A stretch of DNA of 64,000 bases from Sebastes aleutianus (lineage: Eukaryota > Chordata > Actinopteri > Perciformes > Sebastidae). The position numbers and the translations under genes are program-made. Below, piece by piece: positions 1-10,366 of this stretch. Under the pieces are notes generated by a model, which had not been told where the DNA came from, searched no databases, and saw only the letters and a program-made list of their open reading frames with translations. Numbering within the stretch: position 1 is the stretch's first letter; each line of letters opens with the position of its first letter. The stretch is taken from the NCBI GenBank assembly GCA_916700875.1, contig CAKAKS010000004.1, forward strand, positions 12,978,534 through 13,042,533. The letters run 5' to 3'.

Positions 1-218
1 TGGATAGATGGATAGATATATAGATGGATAGATGGATAGATGGATAGATGGATAGATGGATAGATGGATAGATGGATAGATGGATAGATGGATAGATGGA
101 TAGATGGATAGATGGATAGATGGATAGATGGATAGATGGATAGATGGATAGATGGATAGATGGATAGATGGATAGATGGATAGATGGATAGATGGATAGA
201 TGGATAGATGGATAGATG

Positions 219-249
<31 letters not shown>

Positions 250-503
250 GGATAGATAGACAGATGGATAGATAGATGGATAGAAGGATGGATAGGTAGA
301 TAGATGAATGGATAGATGATAGATGGATAGATGGATAGATGGATAGATGGATAGATGGATAGATAGATAGATAGATAGATGGATAGATAGATGGATGGAT
401 AGGTAGATAGATGGATAGATGGATATATATGGATAGATGATAGATGGAGAGATGGAAAGATGGATAGATACAGTAGATAGATAGATAGATAGATGGATAG
501 ATG

Positions 504-558
<55 letters not shown>

Positions 559-970
559 GGATAGATGGATAGATGGATAGATGGATAGATGGATAGATAG
601 ATAGATAGATAGATAGCTGGATAGATAGATGGATGGATGGATAGATAGATAGATAGATAGATGGATAGATAGATAGATGGATGGATAGATAGATGGATAG
701 ATTGATGGATAGATAGATAGATAGATAGATGGATAGATGGATGGATAGATGATAGATGGATAGATGGACAGATGGATAGATAGATGGATCGATGGATGGA
801 TGGATGGATAGATGGATGGATGGAGATAAATGGATAGATGGAGAGATGGAGAGATGGAAGATACAGTAGATAGATAGATGAATAGAGGGATAGATGGATG
901 GATGGATAGATAGATAGATAGATGGATAGATGGATAGATGGATAGATGGATAGATGGATAGATGGATAGA
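1..970. repeat. GATA/GGATAGAT tetranucleotide tandem array
   Basis: The first 970 bases are an almost unbroken array of GATA and GGATAGAT units with scattered single-base variants. The array is cut by the window edge, so its full length is unknown. It ends sharply at the unique sequence that starts near 971. GATA/GACA arrays are common vertebrate satellites. I see no coding potential. Confidence 0.97.
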
Positions 971-2480
971 TTTGAATCCTATTCATGTTTGTTTTTCTCC
1001 TGTCAAAACACGTTTTTAAAATGCTACAACCTGAAACACTTTTAGGCAAAATTCAGATCCCAATATTGATATTTCTATTTCTATGTGACTCAAATGTGAC
1101 TCAATCTCTGACATGGCTGTCATCGCAGGTGCTCTGAGGTTGAACAGAAACTCCGCGCCAGATTTTTTTATAATCTTGGCACAAGGATTCAAGAGCTACT
1201 GTTTGTATGGGCCTAAAAAAAAAACAGAACATAAAAACGAATATAATTTATCATGCAACTATATGTAGTGATGGATTAAGACTAACCCCAAATAATAAAA
1301 AAAACATTATATTATATTCAATATTTTCGTTTAATATTGTTATTATTATTATTATATAAATTATATGATTATTAATATTAATATTCTCTCGATTATTGCT
1401 AATTTCTAATAATTTTAAGTAATATAATAATAATTTTATTTATAGAATACTTTTCAAGCCATAAGCACAAATTGCTTTCCAAGTAAATTCCCAACATAAA
1501 CCATAAAATAGGTAAATAATGAAACATGCATATACATATTCATATAATTGCATATGAACATACATATACTATAAATAACAAAATAAAAGTGTGCCAATAT
1601 AGAGTAAATTGGGCTCATAAAGAGGGGATTTAAACAAATTAAAGCTATATTGACATTACCTATATTTATAGCTACAGTATATTAACAGCTAGGTCTTTCA
1701 CACTACTGTATTAATGTAGTAATAATAATAATAATATGTACAGAACTAGGTGTGCAGAATAGGCCTTTTTTTTTACATAATAAAAAAAATTCAGCCATCC
1801 TTTATTTTATTATTTAGATTACACCTGTGCTTTTCCTGAAAAAAAGCCTATTGTGATCTTGTGCTATTTAGTTATTGTGCTGATTGCACTAAATGAATGT
1901 GATAAAAACACACCTGTAATTGTACACTGATTTTTTTTATGTATATGTGTTTTTGTATGTGTATATACTGCGTGTGCGTATATGTGTATGTTTGTATGTA
2001 TATATGTATACAGTATATATATGTATATATGAAGAGATTTTATTTTATTGTTTTAAATTGTATTTCTTTTACTTGTATATATTCGTTTTACTTATATATC
2101 TATGTTTTGTATATAATATGTTTTTCCTGTATCTATACTGGCTTATTTTATATTAATATTAGGTTTATTAAGTTTCTTTGGACCGAGAATGTTATTATTG
2201 GGGACGTTTGTTCTGTTGTTTCAAAATGATCAAAAAAAACAATAAATATAATATTGAGTAAAAAACACACCTGTGCTTGGCTGCAACACTGTTCTGCCAA
2301 ACACATCCTTTCATTATGAAATATTTTATTGAAGTGAATGTTTTTTTTGCCCTCTCTCACATCATTTAAAAAAAAATTTAACCAATTTTTTAAACTTTTA
2401 TCTGCTGAGTTCGTTCCACGTTGGAAAAATCACTCCATGTCAGGTTTTTGTTGCCTTTCCCCCCCCAAATTAACTTTAAT
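971..2480. other. AT-rich upstream region of arx, no gene seen
   Basis: This is AT-rich non-coding DNA between the GATA array and the arx promoter. It includes TTA/ATT-rich runs around 1320-1440 and a TATG/TGTA low-complexity stretch around 1935-2035. Open reading frames here are short and of low complexity. Distal arx promoter elements could lie here, but nothing specific can be named. Confidence 0.6.
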
Positions 2481-2488
2481 CGTAAAAA

Positions 2489-2495
2489 TATATAA
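2489..2495 (+). promoter_or_regulatory. arx: TATA-like element of the arx promoter
   Basis: TATATAA followed by AG sits about 340 bases upstream of the arx start codon, just before a CT-rich stretch and a CA run. A start site near 2515-2530 would give a 5'UTR of about 310-320 bases. This is inferred from motif and position only. Confidence 0.4.
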
Positions 2496-2519
2496 AGCAG
2501 CTCCTCGCTGTCTCTCTCT

Positions 2520-2836
2520 CTCTCTGCACATACACACACACACACACACGAGCCAATCAGGCGCGCGGTACCAGCCTCCCACCAGACTGTATGCTGAGCT
2601 CAGAGCGCGCGGAGCGGAGAAGAAGCGCCTTGGCACACCGCGAGCGCAGCGCGAGGCAGCCAAACCACTGTCTGTCATTATAGCAGAGGAGTGACAGAGG
2701 AGAGAGAGGAGAGAGGAAGAGGAGGTTCAAACAGACACTCCGGCCTGCAGAGAAAGGAAGAAGAAGAGGAAGAAGAAGAGGAGAGAGAGTGAGAGAGTGG
2801 GAGACTGACAGGCGTTAGATGAACCGAAGCGTCGAC
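2520..2836 (+). other. arx: Probable arx 5' untranslated region
   Basis: The sequence between the TATA-like element and the arx start codon is locally GC- and CpG-richer than its surroundings. It holds a short CA repeat (2532-2549) and a strongly purine-rich GA/GGAAGA tract (about 2695-2800). An upstream ATG at 2819 is in frame with the main start and adds six residues, but it has T at -3. The ATG at 2837 has G at -3 and matches where the ARX family starts. Confidence 0.5.
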
Positions 2837-3026
2837 ATGAGCGGTCAGTTTGAGGAAGATCTCCACGACCGGGTCGAGAGGAAGAGCAGTAAATCCCCGA
2901 CGCTGCTCTCCTCTTACTGCATAGACAGCATACTGGGCCGCCGGAGTCCGTGTAAGGTCAGACTGATAGGAGCGCAAAGTTTGACGGGTCTGCCAGGCAG
3001 AGGAGAGCTCGACAAGACGGCTGACA
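2837..3026 (+). CDS. arx: arx coding exon 1
   Basis: This exon encodes residues 1-63 plus the first base of codon 64. It begins MSGQFEED and carries the octapeptide and the GRRSPCK block that follows it. It ends at a GTAAGT donor at 3027. The phase-1 end joins exon 2 to give Arg64. Reading past the donor meets a stop at 3044-3046. Confidence 0.95.
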
Positions 3027-6000
3027 GTAAGTTCACTTTCAGATGAAATTATATATATATTAAAAAAAAATTGTATAGGGGATAAACATGGAAAAAATGT
3101 TGGAATTATAATGTGTCCAACAAGAGTTATTTTTAATGTAGACAGCCAAGTCAACACCTTTTACGCACAGAATCTGGTTAATATAGGCTAAATGTTTCCA
3201 AGACTAAACAGCTGTTGTAAAGTCAGTAAGTTTACTTTCAGCTGAAATTATATATATATATAAAAAAAAAGATTGAAGGTATTGTATAGGGGATAAACAT
3301 GGAACAAATGCTGGAAGTCTGGAGTTATAATGTGTCAACACGAGTTATTTTTAATGGACACCTTTTAAGCACAGAATCTGGTTAATAAGGCTAAATGTTT
3401 CCAAGACTAAACAGCTGTTAAACTTTATTTTTTGATACTTTCTTTTTATTGTTTTTCCATAACAGAAATACAACATACACATAGAACAATAAAAAAAACA
3501 AAAAAAAAACATAAAAGGATATAGATTTGCCCTGTCTCTACAAAGTTTTCTCATTGCTATGACATATTCATTACCCTCATCTTGTCGTTGTCATGTAAAA
3601 ACATTGTCCATTTCTCACCACTTCTCTCGACATTGCTCCTTATGGGTTAACAGTTCCATATCATATATTTCATTCACAATTTTCAGCAAAAACTTTATTT
3701 TTGAATTTATTATTTGACAAAAAAAAAACATGAAAAAGATATAGATTTGCCCTGTCTCTACAAAGTTTCCTTATTTCTATATGATTATATTCAATGGTTC
3801 ATTCCCTCATCTTTGTCGTTGACATGTAAAAACATTGACTTTCCAGCCTGTTGGTCACCACCTGAACTAGACAACTATTAGACTATACACTGACACAACA
3901 TTCAATAGAGGCTGGTCATGTTTATTACAATGAAACATTGCTGTGATTTATATAAGCAGGACAGGGAGTTATCTATTATAGCATGAAAAACCTGCATAAC
4001 CTAACAGTTATATTGCTCCAACTAAGCACCCACTTCTTCATTAAGAGAAGAGAAATAGGCCTCTTTATGCAGCAAAAATGGCCTATTTTATGGGTTGAGA
4101 CAGCAGTTGTTTTTTGTTGTTTTAAACAGCCTCTTTATATCGACCGAAACGGTCTCTATCTAACAGTTTCATCATATATTTCATTCACAATTTTCAAAAA
4201 CTTTATTTTTTTAATTAATTATTTGACACCCCTTACCTTCCTTTTCTCAGGGTCAATGAAAGACCCCCTGTCTCTGAGCGCAGACATGCACCTGCCTCCA
4301 AAGCTCCGCCGGTTGTACGGCTCCGGTGGTGGGAAGTACCTCCACGACCACGACACGCTGGAGAGAGAGCAGCAGCGGCTCTGCCTCCTGGAGCAGCAGG
4401 CCAGCAGCGACGGCCTCAAGATCAGCCAGGCGCCGCAGGTGAGCATCAGCCGCAGCAAGTCGTACCGGGAGAACGCGTCGCTGAGCCGGGGAGAGGGCGA
4501 CCAGAGCCCCGGAGAGGAGGGCTCGGAGGACGGCAGCCTGGTGGTGGAGCTCGGACCGCTGAAGTTCGAGGAGGACGCGGTGGTGGGAAAGGAGGTGGAG
4601 GAGAGCTGCGGAGACCCGAAAGACGAAGAGAGGGAGAGCTTGTTGAACGCCGGGGATGGGGACGTGAGGGACGGGGAGGACAGCGTGTGTCTGTCGGCGG
4701 GCAGTGACTCGGAGGAAGGGATGCTGAAACGGAAGCAGAGAAGATACAGGACTACCTTCACCAGTTACCAGCTGGAGGAGCTGGAGAGGGCTTTCCAGAA
4801 GACACACTACCCAGACGTCTTCACCAGGTAAGAAACATTTTTAAACTGCAATTTTAGAATTTTGCAGCATTTTAGAATTTTGCAACATTTTAGAATTCTG
4901 CAGCATTCTAGAATTTTGCAGCAATTTTTTTTTTTAAGACTTTTTTTTATACTTTATTTTTTCCCTTTTTTTCAAGGCTGTTTTTACAACAGTCTATAAA
5001 CCAACTTTTAAGTAGATGAGTTTTACAGACAAACCCATCAAGTACACTATAAGAGAAAACAACCTCAACATTCAAAACCCCAATTTTTATTTTTAAGTCT
5101 GAAAAAAAAAAATTGCTGCAAAATTCTAAAAATGTTGTCATCCCTAAAATTAATATGAATTAATTCAATTTAATAATGAATTATTATTGTGCAAATTCTT
5201 CATTATTTAACAAATTTAAAAAGCTAGGCTTAAGAATTGTAATTTACATGCATATAAAACTACAATTACAATAGTCTACAATAATTGTGTCTTATAAGAA
5301 TTATATTATTATTAATATTATTATTTTCGTTACATAAGGCCTATGTTGCAAATAAAATCCAAGAAAGCATGGAACGTTAATTGTGCTTTCTAATAATTCC
5401 ATGGATGAAGGTGATAATTAAATGCATTTCATTTTAAATATCCCCACCCCATAACATTTTATTCCAAAAACCTCCCCAGTAATTCCACACGTCTTAAACT
5501 GGACACTGTGCGCATCACACCTCATAAAATGCCCCCAACACCAACACCCGTGCCCTGCAGAAGTGAACGCAATATAGGCCTGCAAGTGCACAAACACACT
5601 GGGGACGTTTTGTTACCTGTTCTGACACATGATGACAGCGGTGTTATTGTTCCTCAGGAGGAATAATTAACCGGTGCAGCTCAGGTTACCTGCTGGACTT
5701 GATACTGAATACAACAAAACACACACACACACACAAATCAAGGCCTAACCTCAAGCCCAAGGGCAGGTTTACTTTTTTTTTTTTTTTTAACACACACAAA
5801 CACACTTTATATTATGAATTTCAGGTGAAAAAAAATAAAATAATAAATAATAAAAATTCTTCTTTATGTGGGGCCTTAAAACAAATTAAACTCTATATAT
5901 ACAATTTCAGCCCTATTTTTCTGCTAAATTAATATTTTAATAAGTGGCACATTTTATGCTTGAAAGTAGAACATATTTCTGACACAAGAACCTACATTTT

Positions 6001-9000
6001 TTCGATTTTTCTTATACCAATGTCATTATTCATAGGCTATTTTCCCAATCGATTTACTTTAAAGGCGACTTGTAGGTCTTATAATGTACACTGCGAACAC
6101 CCATCTCGCAAAGCTTGAAGGGAGCGTCGATTGCTTTGTGGCAGGCTAGTTTAGATGTCATTATTTCACCCATTATGTCGTTACAGTGACAGGCCTCTTG
6201 CTTTAAGGGAAATCTAACAATCACTAGGGCCTATTTCTATCCATCCGTGACAGGGAAAATAGAATATGGCTGTGTGGCGTCCCTTTTCTTGCGGTCCAGG
6301 GAGAACAAAAAAATCAAGCCCCATTTTCGGTCGTCTATTGTTGACAGTGAACAACATGGAGGGGGACAAAACAGCAATTCTGCGTTTTCTTCCAACCTGT
6401 AACCTTGAATCCTTTTCTGTCTCTCTTCCTCTTTTTTTTTTTTTTTTTTTAATATTCTTTTGTAGAGAAGAGCTCGCCATGCGTCTGGATCTCACCGAGG
6501 CCCGCGTTCAAGTAAGTGCACTCTCTTGTTTATCGTTATAAAAAAAAAGAGAAGTAAATCAAATATGAGGTGGGTGGAAAAAAAAAAAAAAAAAGCTGCA
6601 TCCTCTTAATGTTTTTTATGTCCTCTATAATAAAACCCCCCCTAACCGGTGATATGCGTCACCGATTGGAGATCAGCAGTAATTTATTATAGTAAAAATG
6701 TGTTAAATGGCCTGAGTCGCTGCGCGCAGAAGGTCTTTCCTGTTATCGAATGTTATTACCTGTTATCGAATGTCATTACGCGTTTTAGTGGCAATTAAAG
6801 GCGACGTCTGGCTGATTCATAAAAAGCTCACTTAGTGCAGGAGCAAACACTGTCTTATATATTCCTGGGACGAGATGGTGTTTGAATTCCCATCAGAGAG
6901 AGGTGGACAGAGTGTGTGCGTAAAATGGATATGTGTGTGTGTGCGTAAAAAGAGAGGGGGAGAGAGAAGGGAGGGAGAGAAAGAGGGGAGGGATAATGCT
7001 ATTTGATTTCCCATTATGTGATTGCAATAGACCTGCATTGATCCGATGCTTTGCACTTGGGAGCGAATGAGAGACCATTAAAGGTGTTTGCTCCCACCCC
7101 TCCTTTCTCTCTCCATCTCTCCATCCATCCCTCTCTCTCTCTCTTCTTCACTGAAAGCGTGGCTTGCATTTCCAAAGCCTGGCCTCATAACCAAGAGAGA
7201 CAGTTCAAACAGTAAAACAACAGATGTCTCTTTAGGTGAACAAATCACTTAACGGGCGCCATCAGGAGGTGATAAAAACTCATAAATTCCCCAGGGGCTG
7301 TGTAATGCTAAACAGCCCTCTGGGGGAATAATGTGTGTCCAATGTCGCTCAAGCTTTCCAAGCTCGTTCAATCACTTCCCTTCATGTTGACATTTTTTGC
7401 TCATTGTGAGAGTCTCCAGTGCAAACTGGGCACCCAGTGGATGCGTGGGAAAGTTAAATACTCTCTCTCAAATGGAAGTCACTTGTTCTACATCTCTTAA
7501 GAATTTAATTTAAAGCGCATTAATTGTTATTGGAGCCAGTTCAGAAGGTAATTTTCTGGATCTTTTGTTAACACCGCTCTTAATTATCTCCCTCTACTCC
7601 CCACCCAGGAGCCCGTCTACAGGGGGGTTTAATTAGACAGAAAGTAGATTTAAGGGACCGTGAGCAGAGCAGGGTTTACCTTGCATGTAATTACCGTTGA
7701 CTTTCCAGCCTGTTGGCCACCACCTGAACTAGACAACTATCAGACTACACTGACACAACATTCAATAGAGGCTGGTTCATGTTAATTACAATGAAACATT
7801 GCTGTGATGTAGTGAGTTATGGTTGTAATCATTTATAGCATGAAAGACCTGCATAACCTAACTGACATGTCTCCAACTAAGCACCCAATTCTTCATTAAG
7901 AGAAGAGAAAAGGCGTCTTTATGCAGCAAAAATTGCCTATTTATGTGTTTTAAACAACATGCAGCCTCTTTATATCACCCGAATCGGTCTCAATCTTCCC
8001 AGAATCAAAATTTGTTGCTGCATTTGTTTACATTCTTCTAACTTAAGGAAAATAAAATAACTGCTCATATTGATCCCTGTCATCCTTTCCTGTGTTGCCC
8101 CTCAGGTGTGGTTTCAGAACCGCAGGGCCAAGTGGAGGAAGCGCGAGAAGGCCGGGGTGCAGGCCCACCCGTCAGGCCTGCCGTTCCATGGCCCCCTTGC
8201 ATCGGGCCACCCTCTCAGCCACTACCTGGAGGGAGGGCATTTCCCACCACATCACCACCCGGCCCTCGAGTCCGCCTGGACGGCCGCCGCAGCAGCAGCC
8301 GCCGCCTTCCCGGGCCTGGCCCCGCCACCCCACAACGGCGCCGCTCCGCCAATGGCCACCCCGCTCGGCCTGGGCACGTTCCTGGGCACGGCTGCCATGT
8401 TTCGCCACCCTGCCTTCATTGGACCCACTTTTGGCAGGTAAGCTGCACCCCATGCACAGTGCTCCCTGGGACCTGTTAACACTTATTTACACCACCGATC
8501 TCTGCATGTTTATCCCTGTATTTTTAGAATAAATGACTGCAATTTTGCAGTCAAGCGCATGTACGGCAAACTGCACAGCAGCAAGCAAGCTTATAATAAA
8601 CTCCCCAACACATCGTGCAAACTCTTAATGACTGATGGTTACAGTAATCCTCAGTCACACTGCATTACTGTGTCTGATTATAAATATGTTATACTGTTCA
8701 CAGTGGTGTGTAATCACTCTGTCAAATGCCTTAATAAATTAACCAAACGTGTGATCCTGCCAGACAAGCTGTGAGGAGGTGTGACACACCACACACTCCA
8801 TATGCCACAATTAGCTTCTCATTTGCTTTCCTCCTCTCTATTATACAGCATTATTAACATTGTACTCTCCTATGTTTTGTTTTATATTAAATAAGTCAGC
8901 TTAGCAATAGATGATTTAAAGCTATTTAGGTTTAAGACAACTGCAATCAAACTGAAGAAACTAAGAGGAAATAGAATATATCTTAAGGATGGTGGAAAAT

Positions 9001-9457
9001 CTTAATCAACAAGCAGTGGTTTTCTTCTTCTGCTGCAATTATACGGACAACATTTTGAGTCAACACTGAGCATATTATTTTTCTTGAAAAATAAGACTTG
9101 TGTGCCATTTTGCAATGAATAATTTAAACTTGAACGTGTTCAGCATCTATAAAAATGTTTTAGATGGTGACATTTCTGTCTTCCTACAGGCTCTTCTCCA
9201 GTATGGGTCCCCTGTCCAGTGCTTCCACCGCTGCAGCCCTCCTCCGTCAGCCCGTCCCGCCTGTAGAGAACCCCTCCCACGCGGGCCCCGTCCTCCCCGA
9301 CCCTTCCTCCTCTTCCTCCTCCCCTTCATCCGCGGCCGCAGCAGACCGCAGGGCCTCCAGTATCGCCGCGCTGCGCCTCAAGGCCAAGGAACACTCGGCT
9401 CAGCTCACCCAGCTTAACATCCTGCCCACCGGAGCCGCGGGGAAGGAGGTGTGCTGA
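2837..9457 (+). CDS. arx: Aristaless-related homeobox transcription factor (ARX), five exons
   Basis: Complete gene, joining 2837-3026, 4251-4827, 6466-6511, 8106-8437 and 9190-9457 (1413 nt, 470 residues plus stop), with all splice sites GT-AG. ARX is a nuclear paired-like homeodomain factor, mainly a repressor, needed for forebrain interneuron, pancreatic alpha-cell and gonadal development. Visible landmarks are: the octapeptide YCIDSILG (residues 27-34, Groucho/TLE binding); a conserved KISQAPQVSISRSKSYREN block (about 120-138); an acidic Glu/Asp-rich region (about 140-215); a homeodomain at 226-285 with W48, F49, Q50, N51 and R53; an 8-alanine tract after SAWT; and an aristaless/OAR motif near 434-452 just before the C terminus GKEVC. 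An intron falls between homeodomain codons 46 and 47, typical of paired-class genes. It is shorter than human ARX (562 residues), mostly because the long poly-alanine tracts are absent. Its 3' end faces pola1, the expected ARX-POLA1 synteny. Confidence 0.97.
3023..3420 (+). repeat. Tandem duplication carrying a copy of the exon-1 splice donor
   Basis: Two adjacent copies of about 195 bases (3023-3215 and about 3221-3420) share the donor context CAGTAAGTT, an AT run, GGGGATAAACATGGAA and CTAAATGTTTCCAAGACTAA. The offset is about 199 bases. The second donor (GT at 3226-3227) lies inside the intron. Confidence 0.9.
3027..4250 (+). other. arx: arx intron 1, a mosaic of local duplications
   Basis: This 1224-base intron consists largely of duplicated blocks. 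About 3023-3215 is repeated at about 3221-3420, including the splice donor. About 3528-3606 resembles 3748-3838. About 3646-3722 resembles 4160-4228. About 3835-4161 is similar to a segment of intron 3 (about 7697-7996). No separate gene is seen. Confidence 0.85.
3835..4161 (+). repeat. Segment shared with arx intron 3
   Basis: This block starts with TTGACTTTCCAGCCTGTTGG and ends near CGGTCTC. It matches intron 3 positions 7697-7996 over almost its whole length with small indels. The two copies share, for example, ACACAACATTCAATAGAGG and CTTCATTAAGAGAAGAGAAA. It lacks transposon-like termini. Confidence 0.9.
4251..4827 (+). CDS. arx: arx coding exon 2
   Basis: This exon completes codon 64 and runs to the second base of codon 256. 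It encodes the MHLPPKLRRLYG block, the SRSKSYREN block, the acidic region, the GEDSVCLSAGSDSEEG block and the first 31 homeodomain positions. The acceptor is TTTTCTCAG and the donor is GTAAGA. The open frame that continues upstream of 4251 is intronic. Confidence 0.96.
4828..6465 (+). other. arx: arx intron 2
   Basis: This AT-rich 1638-base intron contains a four-unit tandem repeat (4847-4924), a foldback made from it (arms 4909-4940 and 5095-5128), and a short CA run (5720-5735). It ends in a long T tract just before the acceptor TTTGTAG. No gene is seen. Confidence 0.85.
4847..5128. repeat. 19-bp tandem repeat with foldback (inverted) arms
   Basis: Units of TTTTAGAATTTTGCAGCA are repeated about four times at 4847-4924. 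The last unit plus its T run (4909-4940) is inverted at 5095-5128, giving arms with a 16-base perfect complement plus T/A runs. This could fold into a hairpin with a loop of about 155 bases. Confidence 0.85.
6466..6511 (+). CDS. arx: arx coding exon 3 (46 nt)
   Basis: This short exon encodes the end of Arg256 and the homeodomain segment EELAMRLDLTEARVQ. It has a phase-2 start and phase-0 end, acceptor TTTGTAG and donor GTAAGT. It ends exactly before codon 47 of the homeodomain. Confidence 0.96.
6739..6778. repeat. 20-bp tandem duplication
   Basis: Two adjacent copies of CCTGTTATCGAATGTTATTA differ at one base (T to C). They sit inside the candidate regulatory stretch of arx intron 3. Confidence 0.9.
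7154..7690. promoter_or_regulatory. Candidate conserved non-coding element in arx intron 3
   Basis: This 540-base stretch is free of microsatellites and carries several homeodomain-type cores: TTAATTGTTATTGGAG, CTTAATTATCTCC and GTTTAATTAGAC. It looks unlike the low-complexity sequence around it. Conservation itself was not tested. Confidence 0.35.
7697..7996 (+). repeat. Segment shared with arx intron 1
   Basis: Partner of 3835-4161, in the same orientation. It adjoins the candidate conserved stretch on its left and ends about 110 bases before exon 4. Confidence 0.9.
8106..8437 (+). CDS. arx: arx coding exon 4
   Basis: The exon begins with homeodomain codon 47 (VWFQNRRAKWRKREK). It then encodes a Pro/His/Gly-rich region with PFPP-like and HHHP stretches, an 8-alanine run and the RHPAFIGPTFG block. 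Acceptor CCCCTCAG, donor GTAAGC. The two phase-2 bases join exon 5 to give Arg. Confidence 0.96.
8438..9189 (+). other. arx: arx intron 4
   Basis: A 752-base intron, AT-rich towards its 3' half, with nothing recognisable beyond the splice signals GTAAGC and TTCCTACAG. Confidence 0.85.
9190..9457 (+). CDS. arx: arx coding exon 5 and stop
   Basis: The final coding exon encodes LFSSMGPLSSASTAAALLRQ, a serine run, and the OAR/aristaless motif (DRRASSIAALRLKAKEHSAQ). It ends ILPTGAAGKEVC and a TGA at 9455-9457. The OAR motif close to the C terminus is diagnostic for ARX among Q50 paired-like factors. Confidence 0.96.
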
Positions 9458-9972
9458 ACACTCGACACCAGCTCTAGGCCTCCACGTCCCGGGCTCACGT
9501 CCCATTCCATGACACCCCTCTGTCCGTCCCCCCCACCCCCTCCAAAAACCCATTCATACCTCTGGAGGCTGATGTCCCCCTTGTTCAACCATCCCTGTTA
9601 CCTCATGTCTCCCCAACAAAAATAGCACGACCAAATTCAAAAGAGCACTGGCTAAAAAAAAAGTGTGTGTGTGTGTGTCTGGAAATTACAACTATTAAAC
9701 CATTGTTTTACACTCACACGCCTTATACACACACCTCTCTGAATGACTTTTTCAAGTTTTTCACTTAAAGAACAATTACAATATTTTATGACACAGCTAA
9801 AAAGATGTCTTTTTGAAGATTTCTTAATATTTCTTTACACTTTGACAATAAATTAAACGTGAAATCAGACTCCATATAGTTCACGTAGACCATCATGCAG
9901 TATGTATATAGCTTTTTAAGACGGCGTGCCATGTGCATTTACAACAACAAAATACTGAGTACACACAGTGCC

Positions 9973-10366
9973 AGTGGAGGAACGTAACAAAGTACAAATT
10001 TGAGGTACTTGTACCTCAGTATTTCCATTTGATGCTACTTTATACTTCACTACATTTCAGATGGAAATATTGGACTTTTTACTCTACCGTACATTTATGA
10101 TTTTACATACAAAACACATGAACTTTTAAAATATTAAGCATTAGATTGAATAAGGAAACAGTATGTTAAAAAAAAAAAAAAAAAAAAAAATTAATCTGAC
10201 CAACTTCAACTGCTACTTTAACATTAATTATAATAATTCAGTAATATAATATATGGCAGTATCACTCGCAGGGGCCATTTTTCTGCAGTTCTTTCACGTC
10301 ATTTTGCTGTACTTTTACTTAAGTAACAAGAACAGTATTGTTGTTTGGCTACTTTTACTTAAGTAT
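9973..10366. repeat. Dispersed teleost repeat in the arx 3'UTR
   Basis: This has the AGTGGAGGAACGTAAC... TTTTACTTAAGTA pattern that I recognise as a very common percomorph interspersed repeat, including the phrases GAGGTACTTGTAC and CACTACATTTCAGA and an internal A run near 10167. Its class is uncertain to me. Confidence 0.6.

Larger units (their letters stand above)
6512..8105 (+). other. arx: arx intron 3
   Basis: This 1594-base intron holds A-runs near 6580, a 20-bp tandem duplication (6739-6778), GA/CT-rich tracts (6950-6990 and 7105-7150) and repeat-poor stretches that look like candidate conserved elements (6660-6900 and 7154-7690). The segment shared with intron 1 lies at 7697-7996. 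No gene is seen. Confidence 0.8.

Noticed and set aside
1..970. Array considered as a CRISPR or coding repeat
   Set aside because: Tetranucleotide satellite without spacers, in a vertebrate genome.
2819..2836. Upstream in-frame ATG of arx adding six residues
   Set aside because: Poor start context (T at -3) and no counterpart in the ARX family, which begins at the ATG matching 2837.
2678..3157. 159-codon minus-strand frame over arx exon 1
   Set aside because: Serine-rich shadow of the purine-rich 5'UTR and exon 1, with no family features.
3983..4250. Open frame running into arx exon 2 from upstream
   Set aside because: The upstream part is intronic duplicated sequence. Homology and the TTTTCTCAG acceptor place the exon start at 4251.
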